Below, in pieces: positions 26,022-34,130 of a stretch of 64,000 nt of DNA. The translations under genes and the position numbers were made by a program. Within the stretch, counting starts at the first letter, position 1, and each line of letters opens with the position of its first letter. Origin of the DNA: Crossiella cryophila (lineage in GTDB: Bacteria; Actinomycetota; Actinomycetes; Mycobacteriales; Pseudonocardiaceae); contig NZ_JACHMH010000001.1 of NCBI RefSeq assembly GCF_014204915.1, positions 5,915,501 through 5,979,500 on the forward strand, in the 5' to 3' direction. The notes under the pieces were generated by a model. That model ran no database searches, was not told the origin of the DNA, and saw nothing but the letters and a program-made list of their open reading frames with translations.

Positions 26022-26566
26022 CCGAACTCGACCGCGCCGTGTGGCTGCTCCGGGCCACCCCGACCCACGAACACCGCGACGAGCACACCCTGCGCCGCTG
26101 GGCCCGTATCGCCCTGGACTTCGGCCGCGAACTCGCCACCACCGCACAGCCACTGGAGATCCCGGTGCACCGGGTCGAGGGCGGCCACCACCCGGACGAA
26201 CTGGTGCTCGCCGAATACCGGCCCAACCGGCCCAGAATCCTGCTCTACACCGACACGCTCACCGCGGTACAGGACATCCTGCGCGCACAAGGATCGCACG
26301 AGATGTTCCCGCCGGAACTCGTCGAGGCAGCCGCGATCGCCCATGAACAGGCCCACCACCGCCTGCACGGTCCAGCGGGCCGCGAACTACGCCACCGCCT
26401 CGACCATACCGCACTGACCCTGGGCCGGATCCGCCTGCGCGGACACGTGCTCGGCGCGGACGAGGTCGCCGCGCACAGCTACGCCCGGCACGTCCTGGGC
26501 GGGCGGCACTGCCCGCTGCGCCTCACCCAGACCCTCAGCCGCCACCTCGCCGCCACCCGGAGTTGA
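26018..26566 (+). CDS. Small HExxH protein of unknown family
   Basis: A 182-residue protein not matching a family I recognise. Residues 109-113 read HEQAH within AAIAHEQAHHRLHG, a zincin-like HExxH motif in a predicted helix, and further His at 94, 57-58 and 129 could be metal ligands. There is no signal peptide, so it should act in the cytoplasm. It is coupled to the HyuA-like gene (ATGA) and is followed by the permease gene two bases later, so it should belong to the same pathway. Metallopeptidase or amidohydrolase activity is only a suggestion. Confidence 0.75.
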   Translation: MTELDRAVWLLRATPTHEHRDEHTLRRWARIALDFGRELATTAQPLEIPVHRVEGGHHPDELVLAEYRPNRPRILLYTDTLTAVQDILRAQGSHEMFPPELVEAAAIAHEQAHHRLHGPAGRELRHRLDHTALTLGRIRLRGHVLGADEVAAHSYARHVLGGRHCPLRLTQTLSRHLAATRS

Positions 26567-26568
26567 CC

Positions 26569-27840
26569 ATGGGTTTTGTCATCGTGGCCGTGATGGCCGT
26601 GGGTGTGCTGCTGATGCTCACCCGGTTGCTGCCCACCGCGTTCACCCTCGGCTTCCTCGCCGTGGCCATCGCCCTGCTGTCCGGGGCCAGCCTGCTCGGC
26701 AAGACCGACAGCGTGGCCACCACCGTGCTGCAGACCGGCGCCCCGCTGCTGGCCGCCACCATGATCGCCATCCTGCTCGGCTCCTGGCTGGGCGCGCTGC
26801 TGGAGGAGACCGGCATCGCCGCGACCCTGGTGCGCAAGATCGTGGAGTTCGGCGGGGAACGGCCCTCGCTGGTGGCTCTGGGCGTGTTCGGGGTGTCGCT
26901 GCTGGTCGGCACCATCACCGGCTCCGCGCCCGCCGCGCTGCTGGCCGGGGTGGTGGGGATCCCGGCGATGATCGCGGTCGGCGTGCCCAAGGTGGTCGCC
27001 GCAGGCACCGTGCTGATGGGCATCTCCGCCGGACTGCCCCTGGAACTGATCGGCTGGCAGTTCCTGGCCGACGCGCTGCGGATGCCGATCGAGCAGGTCC
27101 GCTCCTTCCAGCTGCGGCTGTTCCCGATCGTGCTGGTCATCGGGATCGCCTACGTGCTCATCGAAACCCGGCGCAAGGGCGTGCGGCACGCCTGGGCGGT
27201 GCGCGCCTCCGCCTCGCGCCGGGCCCGGCGGGGCGACGCGCCCTGGTACGCGCTGCTCACCCCGCTGGTGCCGATCGTGCTCGCGCTCGGCTTCGACCTG
27301 CCGATCGTGCCCGCCCTGCTCGCCGGACTGCTCTACTGCCTGGTCAGCACCTACCGGCGGGGCGGGGCCAAGGAACGCGCGCTGCGCACGCTGTACCGGG
27401 CCTTCGAGGTGGCCGCGCCGCCGATCGTGCTGTTCGTGGCCATCGGGATGCTGTTGTCCGCGGTGCGGCTGCCCGGCGCGGTCGCGGCGCTCAACCCGAT
27501 CGTGCAAGCCGTCAGCCCGGCCGGTCCGGTGCTGTTCGTGCTGGTCTTCGCGGTGCTGGCGCCGCTGTCGCTGTACCGGGGGCCGCTCAACATCTACGGT
27601 CTGGGCGCGGGTGTGGCCGGGGTGCTGATCTCCGGCGGGGTGTACCCGCAGACCGCGGTGCTGGGCCTGATGTCCTCCCTGGGCCAGGTGCTCGGCGTGT
27701 CCGATCCGACCAGCACGCAGACGGTGTGGAGTGCCCAGTACGCGGGCACCCGCCCGGAACGGGTGATGCTGTCCACGCTGCCCTACACCTGGCTGATCGC
27801 CCTGGGCGGCCTGACCCTGACCGCGCTGCTGTACCTGTAG
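26569..27840 (+). CDS. GntP/DcuC-like carboxylate permease
   Basis: A 423-residue membrane protein with about 11-12 hydrophobic helices, similar in layout to ion-transporter-superfamily carboxylate permeases (GntP, CitMHS, DcuC). Notable blocks are LLVGTITGSAPAALLAGVVG near 105-125, the re-entrant-type loop SLYRGPLNIYGLGAG near 340-354, and SDPTSTQTVW near 382. ATG 26569 with GGAG upstream is preferred to TTG 26563. As the last gene of the LacI operon it probably imports the substrate processed by the FAD and HyuA-like enzymes. Confidence 0.82.
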   Translation: MGFVIVAVMAVGVLLMLTRLLPTAFTLGFLAVAIALLSGASLLGKTDSVATTVLQTGAPLLAATMIAILLGSWLGALLEETGIAATLVRKIVEFGGERPSLVALGVFGVSLLVGTITGSAPAALLAGVVGIPAMIAVGVPKVVAAGTVLMGISAGLPLELIGWQFLADALRMPIEQVRSFQLRLFPIVLVIGIAYVLIETRRKGVRHAWAVRASASRRARRGDAPWYALLTPLVPIVLALGFDLPIVPALLAGLLYCLVSTYRRGGAKERALRTLYRAFEVAAPPIVLFVAIGMLLSAVRLPGAVAALNPIVQAVSPAGPVLFVLVFAVLAPLSLYRGPLNIYGLGAGVAGVLISGGVYPQTAVLGLMSSLGQVLGVSDPTSTQTVWSAQYAGTRPERVMLSTLPYTWLIALGGLTLTALLYL

Positions 27841-27872
27841 CGCTGTCGGTGCCCCCGCCTACGCTGCCGGGG

Positions 27873-28355
27873 GTGACCGACATTCGCCCCGCCGACCCCG
27901 GCCAGGCCGATGAGCTGACCGAGCTGATGCACGCCAGTTCGGCCTACCGGGGTGAGTACGCCTCGATCCTGCACGAGTTCCGGCTCACCGCCGCGGATCT
28001 GAGCACCGAACCCACCTTCGTCGCGATGCGCGCGGAGCGGCCGCTGGGCTTCTACCGGCTCATCCTGGATCCGCCGGAGCTGGACCTGCTGTTCGTGGCC
28101 GATCACGCGCAGGGACTGGGGCTGGGAGCGCGGCTGCTCCGGCACATGCTGGCCGAGGCTGCGCGCCGCGGGCTGACCGCGGTGCGGATCGTCTCGCACC
28201 CACCCGCGGCCGAGTTCTACCGCCGGCAGGGCGCGCGGCAGGTCCGGATCCTGCCGCCGTCGCCGCCCCGGGTGACCTGGTCCCGGCCGGAGTTCACCCT
28301 CCCGGTACCTCCGGCCGCTGGGTGCACACGGCCACCAGCCCCACCAGGATCATGA
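27873..28355 (+). CDS. GNAT acetyltransferase
   Basis: A 160-residue acetyltransferase. HAQGLGLGARLLRHMLAEAARRG at about 80-102 is the acetyl-CoA-binding loop and helix; PAAEFYRRQGARQVR is the C-terminal signature. The GTG start has no evident ribosome binding site, but TACGCT at 27860-27865 is placed for a leaderless transcript. The gene is separate from the LacI operon (32 bp gap) and overlaps a convergent membrane-protein gene by 62 bp. Substrate unknown. Confidence 0.83.
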   Translation: MTDIRPADPGQADELTELMHASSAYRGEYASILHEFRLTAADLSTEPTFVAMRAERPLGFYRLILDPPELDLLFVADHAQGLGLGARLLRHMLAEAARRGLTAVRIVSHPPAAEFYRRQGARQVRILPPSPPRVTWSRPEFTLPVPPAAGCTRPPAPPGS

Positions 28356-28608
28356 TCCAGCCGCTGACGGTGAACAGGACCATGAACGGGTAGGTGCCGA
28401 TCACCAACTGGACGCTGCCGGCCAGCACGCACAGGACGCCGAGCTGGGTGGTGCTGCGGCCGGCCAGGGGCAGGAAGCTGAGCAGGGCCAGGGCCAGGAA
28501 GAACGGGCTGGCCGGGCCGACGGAGATCGACATCAGCACGCCGACGACCATCGACAGGGTGATCGGCAGCGCCATCAGCCGCCACAGCCAGCGCGGTGGG
28601 GTCGTCAT
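28294..28608 (-). CDS. Small four-helix membrane protein
   Basis: A 104-residue protein, nearly all hydrophobic, with about four predicted membrane helices (for example LMALPITLSMVVGVLMSISV and FMVLFTVSGWIMILVGLVAV). No family recognised. The ATG at 28608 overlaps the stop of the upstream membrane-protein gene (ATGA), so the two are translated together. Upstream operators suggest control by the nearby TetR regulator. Confidence 0.75.
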   Translation of the reverse strand: MTTPPRWLWRLMALPITLSMVVGVLMSISVGPASPFFLALALLSFLPLAGRSTTQLGVLCVLAGSVQLVIGTYPFMVLFTVSGWIMILVGLVAVCTQRPEVPGG

Positions 28609-28991
28609 GACAGGCCGTGGAAGCGGTAGATGGTCGAGACGATGATCAGGTAGCCGCCCGCCGCGGCGAGCAGGATGAACGGCACCCTGGCCGGCCAGGA
28701 CCGGCCGGACAGCGCGACTCCGAGCAGAACCAGGCCGGGACCCATGAAGAGCATGGGGACGGTCAGTCCGGGCGTGATCGCGACCACCAGGCAGGCCGCT
28801 CGGAACGCGTACTCGTTGGCGATGAAGAACAGCGGGGCGAACCCGACCAGCGACATCACCACCAGGTACTGCTCGGTCGGGTCGACGGATGTGGTCGCCG
28901 AGATCTTCGTGAGCGTGGTGGCCGCCATGACCACCGCGGCCACCATGGTGGCGACGATCCGCCAGACGGGGGCCCGGAGTGCTGTCTCCAT
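28605..28991 (-). CDS. Small membrane protein, partner of the preceding one
   Basis: A 128-residue protein with about four membrane helices and a Cys in helix 3 (YAFRAACLVVAITPG). No family recognised. It is the first gene of a two-gene unit with the 104-residue membrane protein and starts 15 bp downstream of a perfect TetR-like palindrome, with a good AAGGAGG ribosome binding site. The pair may form a two-component membrane complex. Confidence 0.77.
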   Translation of the reverse strand: METALRAPVWRIVATMVAAVVMAATTLTKISATTSVDPTEQYLVVMSLVGFAPLFFIANEYAFRAACLVVAITPGLTVPMLFMGPGLVLLGVALSGRSWPARVPFILLAAAGGYLIIVSTIYRFHGLS

Positions 28992-29006
28992 GCTGAACCT
29001 CCTTGA

Positions 29007-29022
29007 TTGAGCGAGCGCTCAA
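29007..29022. promoter_or_regulatory. TetR-like operator, proximal
   Basis: TTGAGCG-AG-CGCTCAA is a perfect 7+2+7 inverted repeat directly upstream of the ribosome binding site of the 128-residue membrane protein gene. The half-site TTGAGC also occurs in the second palindrome 29 bp away. Confidence 0.78.
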
Positions 29023-29035
29023 TTCTAAGCACATG

Positions 29036-29051
29036 TTGAGCGATTGCTCAA
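29036..29051. promoter_or_regulatory. TetR-like operator, distal
   Basis: TTGAGC-GATT-GCTCAA is an inverted repeat with the same half-site as the proximal one. Both lie between the TetR stop codon and the membrane-protein pair, so the pair can be transcribed from its own repressed promoter. Confidence 0.72.
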
Positions 29052-29062
29052 AGAGATTCGGG

Positions 29063-29623
29063 TCAGCTGCCGGTGGCGGCGGTGATCAGGTTGAGCGCGG
29101 CTGGGCGGCCGTAGTCGAAGGCGGCGTCGTCATCCAGTGAGGTTGCCAGGGCCATCGAGCCCTCGAACAGCACGAACAGCTGGCGGCCCAGCTCCTCCGG
29201 ATCGCTCGCCCCGGCCTCGCGGGCGGTCTCGGTCAGGCGGTGCAGGAAGTCGAGCTTGTGGCGGTGGATCACCGCGTGCGCGGCCTGGTTGCCCGCGGCC
29301 AGTTCGACCGCGGCGTTGTGCATGGGGCAGCCGCGGAATCCGAGGGCCTGGTCCGGGCGGTCGAACAGGGCGATCAGCCGGTCCCGGGCGGACAGGTCGG
29401 CGCGGGCCAGGTTGGCCTCGTTGCCCAGGGATCTGGTGGCGAGCTGCTCCAGGTAGGCGGTGACCAGGTTGTCCTTGCTGCCGAACACTTTGTAGAGGGT
29501 GCGCTTGGAGACCGCCGCGGCCTCGGCCAGCTCCTCCACGCCGGTGGCCTGGATGCCCTGCCGGTAGAACAGTGCGCTGGTCGCGCCGAGGATGCGCTCA
29601 CGCGGGCTGGCCTGGGTGGTCAT
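29063..29623 (-). CDS. TetR-family regulator
   Basis: A 186-residue repressor with the standard N-terminal helix-turn-helix (ERILGATSALFYRQGIQATGVEELAEAAAVSKRTLYKVFGSKDNLV, residues about 9-54). The C-terminal domain has GFRGCPMHNAAVEL near 94-107, typical of the TetR_C subgroup found next to oxidoreductase or efflux genes. Probable targets are the downstream membrane-protein pair, which carries two matching palindromes, and perhaps the divergent hydrolase. Confidence 0.92.
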   Translation of the reverse strand: MTTQASPRERILGATSALFYRQGIQATGVEELAEAAAVSKRTLYKVFGSKDNLVTAYLEQLATRSLGNEANLARADLSARDRLIALFDRPDQALGFRGCPMHNAAVELAAGNQAAHAVIHRHKLDFLHRLTETAREAGASDPEELGRQLFVLFEGSMALATSLDDDAAFDYGRPAALNLITAATGS

Positions 29624-29641
29624 GCGTTCAGGGTACCGCTC

Positions 29642-29700
29642 GTTTTCCCGTTCCGGAAAACCACGTGTCGCCGATCACGGAAAATGGGGTACCGATCGGT
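29642..29700. promoter_or_regulatory. Candidate control region of the alpha/beta hydrolase gene
   Basis: Two dyads lie between the TetR start and the hydrolase start: GTTTTCC-CGTTCC-GGAAAAC (29642-29661, perfect 7-bp arms) and the palindrome ACCGATCGGT (29691-29700). Their half-sites differ from the TTGAGC boxes, so another regulator or a TetR autoregulatory site is possible. Confidence 0.5.
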
Positions 29701-29739
29701 TTACCTGGATCGGCCGGACTTCGGGAAAGGACAACGGGC

Positions 29740-30597
29740 ATGACCACGCACACCCATGTCACCGCACCGACACAATTCGTCGAGGTCGACGGGACCCGGT
29801 ACGCCTACCGCCGTTTCGGCGCGGACACCGGCACCCCGCTGGTCTTCCTCCAGCACTTCCGCGGCGGCCTGGACAACTGGGACCCGGCGGTCACCGACGG
29901 ACTGGCCGCGCACCGCCCGGTGCTGCTGCTCAACTACGCCGGCGTCGGCGCCTCCACCGGAGCGACCCCGGAAACCATCGAGGGCCACGCCGACGGGGTC
30001 GCGGCCGCACTCGGCGGACTGGGCCTGCGCACGGTGGACGTGCTGGGCTTCTCCATCGGCGGCATGGTCGCCCAGGAAGTGGCCCTGCGGCACGCTGAAC
30101 TGGTACGCAGGCTCATCCTGGTCGGCACCAGGGCCAAGGGCGGCACCAGCGAGGGCGCGCACCCGGACTACCCGCACGTGGCCACCCGCAACGCGGTGCC
30201 GGAACTCGCGGACTTCCTGTTTCTCTTCTTCGACCCGGCCCAGGCCAGCCAGGACGCGGGCCGCGAGTTCTGGGACCGCCGCACCGCCCGCGCCGACGCC
30301 GACCCGCCCTCGGGCGCGCAGACCATGCAGGCCCAGGGCATCGCCGGGGCGAAGTGGCAGGCCGACGGCGAGGACCGCTTCGCCGACCTGGCCCGCATCA
30401 CCCAGCCGACCCTGGTGGTCAACGGGCGCGAGGACGTCATGGTGCCGACGATCAACTCCTACGACCTGGCCCGGCACCTGCCGAACGCCCAGCTCAGCAT
30501 TTACCCGGAATCCGGCCACGGCGCGCTGTTCCAGTACCCGGAACTGTTCGTCAGCCAGGCCGAGCGATTCCTCGCCAACCACCGCGTGTTCCACTGA
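29740..30597 (+). CDS. Alpha/beta hydrolase
   Basis: A 285-residue enzyme. The oxyanion block is LVFLQHFRGGLDNWDP (about 34-49), the nucleophile elbow LGFSIGGMVAQ places Ser107 in GFSIGG, the acid is in VVNGREDVMVP (Asp near 230) and the base in YPESGHGALFQ (His near 257). It resembles the haloperoxidase/epoxide-hydrolase-like group. The ATG has GGGAAAGG upstream. It is followed 13 bp later by an unknown 239-residue protein, and the two are probably one operon. Confidence 0.88.
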   Translation: MTTHTHVTAPTQFVEVDGTRYAYRRFGADTGTPLVFLQHFRGGLDNWDPAVTDGLAAHRPVLLLNYAGVGASTGATPETIEGHADGVAAALGGLGLRTVDVLGFSIGGMVAQEVALRHAELVRRLILVGTRAKGGTSEGAHPDYPHVATRNAVPELADFLFLFFDPAQASQDAGREFWDRRTARADADPPSGAQTMQAQGIAGAKWQADGEDRFADLARITQPTLVVNGREDVMVPTINSYDLARHLPNAQLSIYPESGHGALFQYPELFVSQAERFLANHRVFH

Positions 30598-30610
30598 AAG
30601 GCGACCGGCA

Positions 30611-31330
30611 ATGAGTGACCTGCTCGACTTCGTCCTGGAAAAGCACGGCGGCCTGACCGCCTGGCAGAACACCACCGAGATCACCGCCCACCTCAACGCG
30701 GGCGGCCCGTTCTGGGGACTGCGCGGCTACCCCGACGCCTTCACCAGCCAGACCCTCGTGGTCGACCCACACCGCCAGCACCACGTGATCACCCCCTGGC
30801 TCGACCCCGGCCACAACCTGACCTTCCAGCCCGAGGAGGTCACCCTGCGGGACAACACGGGCGCGCTGGTGGACCGCCTGGCCGAACCCCGCGGCACCTA
30901 CCGCGGCTACGACGCGCTGACCCCGTGGCAACCGCTGCAGGTCGGCTACTTCCTGGGCTACGCCATGTGGAACTACCTGGTCACGCCCTACCTGTTCACC
31001 TTCGACGGCGTCCGCGCCGAGGAAGGCGAGCCCTGGCAGGAGAACGGCGAGACCTGGCGACGCCTGCACGTCACCTTCCCCGCCGACCTGGCCACCCACA
31101 CCGCCGAACAGACCTTCCACTACGGCCCCGACGGCCTGCTCCGCCGCCTGGACTACACGGTCGACGTCAACGCGGACGTGCTGGTCGCGCACTACACGGG
31201 GGAGCACCGGACGGTGGGCGGACTGGTGTTCCCGACCAGCAGACGGGTGTACCGGCGCAACCCGGACAACACGGCGGACCTCAGCCTCGCCGGGATCACC
31301 CTGGAGCTGAACGACATCACGGTCGCCTAG
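30611..31330 (+). CDS. Conserved-looking protein of unknown function
   Basis: A 239-residue soluble protein with no signal peptide. It begins MSDLLDFVLEKHGGLTAWQ, like substrate- or lipid-binding proteins in which a head helix precedes a beta-barrel, and its middle is rich in alternating aromatic strands (RRLHVTFPADLATHTAEQTF, LLRRLDYTVDVN). The pattern resembles LolA-type lipid-binding barrels, but that is only a shape impression. Position 13 bp after the alpha/beta hydrolase, with GAAAGG as ribosome binding site, ties it to that enzyme. Confidence 0.75.
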   Translation: MSDLLDFVLEKHGGLTAWQNTTEITAHLNAGGPFWGLRGYPDAFTSQTLVVDPHRQHHVITPWLDPGHNLTFQPEEVTLRDNTGALVDRLAEPRGTYRGYDALTPWQPLQVGYFLGYAMWNYLVTPYLFTFDGVRAEEGEPWQENGETWRRLHVTFPADLATHTAEQTFHYGPDGLLRRLDYTVDVNADVLVAHYTGEHRTVGGLVFPTSRRVYRRNPDNTADLSLAGITLELNDITVA

Positions 31331-31352
31331 GCGGCGGTCGGCCGCGAGGGTG

Positions 31353-31430
31353 CGGCCCGGCCGGTCACGATCGTAGGGAGCGGTCGGCCTGGGCTCGGGC
31401 GGCGGCCGGTCTCCCGGTGCGGCCGGGCCG
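31353..31430. repeat. Separated inverted repeat between convergent genes
   Basis: CGGCCCGGCCG (31353-31363) and its complement (31420-31430) lie 56 bases apart in the short gap between the unknown protein gene and crtI. They could form a weak terminator-like structure, but the sequence is so GC-rich that chance is possible. Confidence 0.3.
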
Positions 31431-31473
31431 GTAGGCAGCCGCCTTCGTGGCGGGGCGGTCGCCGCGGCGGCGT

Positions 31474-32943
31474 TCAGCCCGTGATGCGTTGAGCCGCCAA
31501 CCTGCCGGAGATCAGCACCGGCGGAATCCCCACCCCGGGCGTGGTGCCCGCCCCCGCCAGCACCACGTTCGCGAACGCCCTCGGCAGGTTCCCCGGCCGG
31601 AACGGCCCGGTCTGGGCGAAGGTGTGCGCCAGCGCGAACGGCGTGCCCGCGGACAGCCCCTGCCGGGCCCAGTCCGCCGGGGTCACCAGCGACAGCCGGG
31701 TCACCGCGGCCCGGTCCGGCAGCAGGCCGCGTTTGGCCAGCACCGTCACCAGCTCCTCGGCGTAGCGCGGGCCGATCCGGTCCCAGTCCAGCGGCGCGTC
31801 GACCAGGTTCGGGCAGGGCGCGAGCAGGAAGTGCCCGGTCCGGCCGGGCGGGGCGAGGGTCGGATCGGTCAGCGACGGGGTGGTCAGCAGCAGCGAGGGA
31901 TCCGACATCAGCCGCCCGCCGGTGGTGATCTCGGTGAAGGTCTGTTCCCACGCCTCGCCGAAGCTGATCGTGTGGTGCGCCAGGTCCGGCGAGGTCTGCT
32001 CGGCGGCCAGGTGCACCACCACCGCCGAGGGCGACCAGCGCAGGGGCACCGGGCGGCGCGGCTGGTGGCCGAGTAGCTCGTAGGTGGCGGCCAGGTCGGT
32101 GGTCAGCACCACCGCGTCGCAGGTGATCCGGTCGGTGGCGGTGTGCGCGGCCAGCACCCGGCCGCCCCGGCCCTCCAGGGATTCCACGGTCTCGCCGTAG
32201 CGGAACCGCACCCCGGCGGCCGCGGCGGCCTCGGCCATGGCCTGGGGGAGGGCCCGCATGCCGCCGCGCGGGAACCACACCCCGGCCACGGTGTCCATGT
32301 AGGCGATCACCGCGTAGGCGGCCAGCGCGCGCTGCGGCGGCACCCCGGCGTAGAGGGACTGGAAGGAGAACACCCGCCGCAGCCGCGGATCCCGGATGAA
32401 CCGCCCCACCGCGGGCCCCAGCCGCCCGAACCCGCCCAGCGCCGCCAGCTTCGCCAGCGAGACGCCGGCCAGATCCAGCGGCGAGTCGAAGTTGGCCCCG
32501 ATGAACCGGTCCCGCTCCACCGCGTACAACCGGCCCAGCCACTGCCGCAGCCGCAGGTAGCCCTGGGCCTCGGCCGGTCCGGCGAACCGTCGCACCTCCT
32601 CGGCCATCGCCTCGGCCCCGGTGTGCACGTCCAGGCTGGTGCCGTCGGCGAAGCGGGCCCGGTAGGCCGGGTGCAGCGGCAGCAGTTCCAGGCGTCGCGC
32701 CAGGGAGTCGCCGACGGCGTGCAGCGCCTCGTCGATGAGTTCCGGCATGGTCAGCACGGTCGGCCCGGTGTCGAGGCGGAACCCGTCCACGTCGAGGCGC
32801 CCGGCCCGGCCACCCGGATGCGGTTCGCGTTCCACCACGGTCACCTCGCGGCCGCTGCCGCGCAGGTGCAGGGCCGCGGACAACCCGGCCAGCCCACCAC
32901 CGACGACCAGGACGTGGTCGCTCCGTCCGGTCACCCGCCGCAT
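31474..32943 (-). CDS. crtI: Phytoene desaturase (CrtI-type carotenoid dehydrogenase)
   Basis: A 489-residue FAD enzyme with VLVVGGGLAGLSAALHLRG near residues 11-29, the PGGRAGRLDVDGFRLDTGP block near 42-60 that defines CrtI-type desaturases, and the C-terminal VVLAGAGTTPGVGIPPVLISG. It would introduce double bases of conjugation into phytoene or a related isoprenoid at the membrane. It lies 40 bp after the prenyl diphosphate synthase gene in a three-gene operon. No phytoene synthase is present, so the true substrate could differ from phytoene. Confidence 0.92.
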   Translation of the reverse strand: MRRVTGRSDHVLVVGGGLAGLSAALHLRGSGREVTVVEREPHPGGRAGRLDVDGFRLDTGPTVLTMPELIDEALHAVGDSLARRLELLPLHPAYRARFADGTSLDVHTGAEAMAEEVRRFAGPAEAQGYLRLRQWLGRLYAVERDRFIGANFDSPLDLAGVSLAKLAALGGFGRLGPAVGRFIRDPRLRRVFSFQSLYAGVPPQRALAAYAVIAYMDTVAGVWFPRGGMRALPQAMAEAAAAAGVRFRYGETVESLEGRGGRVLAAHTATDRITCDAVVLTTDLAATYELLGHQPRRPVPLRWSPSAVVVHLAAEQTSPDLAHHTISFGEAWEQTFTEITTGGRLMSDPSLLLTTPSLTDPTLAPPGRTGHFLLAPCPNLVDAPLDWDRIGPRYAEELVTVLAKRGLLPDRAAVTRLSLVTPADWARQGLSAGTPFALAHTFAQTGPFRPGNLPRAFANVVLAGAGTTPGVGIPPVLISGRLAAQRITG

Positions 32944-32983
32944 GGCCGTACTCCGTTCGGTCGTCCGCCGACTGCCGAACCCG

Positions 32984-34090
32984 TCAGTGATCGCGTTCGG
33001 TCAGCACCCTGGCCAACGTACCCAGTTGCCCGGCCGGGCCCGCACGAAGGTCCGCCGAGGCCAGCGCCGCCAGCGCGGCCGCGGTGTGCTCCTCGATCAT
33101 CCGCTCCACCGCGTCCACCGCCCCGACCTCGGTCAGCGCCTGCCTGACCCGGTCCACAGTGGACTCCTCCACCGGGTTTTCCCCACTGTCACGCAGGATC
33201 CCGGTCAGCAGCTCGGTCACCGCGGGCCGCCCGGTCCGCTCGGCCAGGTGCAGCCCGAGCACCAGCAGCGGGGTCCGCTTGCCCTCGCGCAGGTCATCAC
33301 CCACCGGTTTGCCGGTCACCGCCGGATCGCCGAAGACCCCCAGCAGGTCATCGCGCAGCTGGAAGGCCACCCCCAGCGACCGCCCGAACGCCCGCAACCG
33401 GCTCACCATCGGCTCGGCCGCCCCGGCCAGCTCGGCGCCCAGCTGCAACGGCCGCTCGATGGTGTAGCTGGCCGTCTTCAACCGGGCCACCCGCAACAAC
33501 GCGGGCACCGAGTCCTCGCCCTTGGCGTGCGCCCGCAGATCGAGGTACTGACCGGCCACCATCTCACTGCGCATCGCCTGCCACGGCCGCCAGGCCCGCC
33601 GCAGCATGTCGTGGCTGACCCCGGAACTGACCAGCGCGTCATCCGCCCAGGCCAGCGCCAGATCACCGATCAGGATCGCCACCCCGTCACCGAAGCGCTC
33701 CGCGCAGCCCGACCAGCCCGCCGACCGGTGCCGACCCGCGAACACCACCTGTGCCGCGGGCTGCCCGCGCCGGGTCGAGGACCGGTCCATCACGTCGTCA
33801 TGCACCAGCGCGCTGCACTGCAACAACTCCAGCGCCACCAGCGCCCGAACCACCGAGTCGGCCCGCTCACCGGCCGGATCGCCACCCGCGGCCCGCCAGC
33901 CCCACCAGGCGAAGGCCGGCCGGATCCGCTTGCCACCGGCCAGCGCCAACTCGGTCAGGGCCCGCACCACCGCCGGATCGACCCCCGCCCGCACGTCGCC
34001 CTCGCCCCGCGCCCGCAGGAACTCCTCGATCGCCGATTCCAGCCCGGCCTCGGCCAGCTCCTCGGCGAACACCACCTGTTGGACCGGCAA
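32984..34090 (-). CDS. crtE: Polyprenyl diphosphate synthase (geranylgeranyl type)
   Basis: A 368-residue trans-isoprenyl diphosphate synthase. FARM is LVHDDVMD with a following RRGQP, and SARM is QLRDDLLGVFGD; GGKRIRPAF precedes them. It should condense isopentenyl diphosphate to geranylgeranyl or a similar chain and feed CrtI. TTG 34090 is chosen because GGAGGAGGGG precedes it and it follows the upstream stop by 40 bp; ATG 34156 would overlap that gene. A longer open frame to 34300 translates the tandem repeat of the neighbouring gene out of frame. Confidence 0.88.
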   Translation of the reverse strand: MPVQQVVFAEELAEAGLESAIEEFLRARGEGDVRAGVDPAVVRALTELALAGGKRIRPAFAWWGWRAAGGDPAGERADSVVRALVALELLQCSALVHDDVMDRSSTRRGQPAAQVVFAGRHRSAGWSGCAERFGDGVAILIGDLALAWADDALVSSGVSHDMLRRAWRPWQAMRSEMVAGQYLDLRAHAKGEDSVPALLRVARLKTASYTIERPLQLGAELAGAAEPMVSRLRAFGRSLGVAFQLRDDLLGVFGDPAVTGKPVGDDLREGKRTPLLVLGLHLAERTGRPAVTELLTGILRDSGENPVEESTVDRVRQALTEVGAVDAVERMIEEHTAAALAALASADLRAGPAGQLGTLARVLTERDH

Positions 34091-34130
34091 GTCCCCCTCC
34101 TCCGCTCGCCGCGCCTCCCGTCTCGCGACG

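Noticed and set aside
31353-31430. Strong terminator between convergent genes.
   Set aside because: The arms are 56 bases apart in very GC-rich DNA; kept only as a weak inverted repeat.
30551-32542. A 663-residue minus-strand frame over crtI and the upstream gene.
   Set aside because: It is out of frame with CrtI and antisense to the 239-residue protein; no family features.
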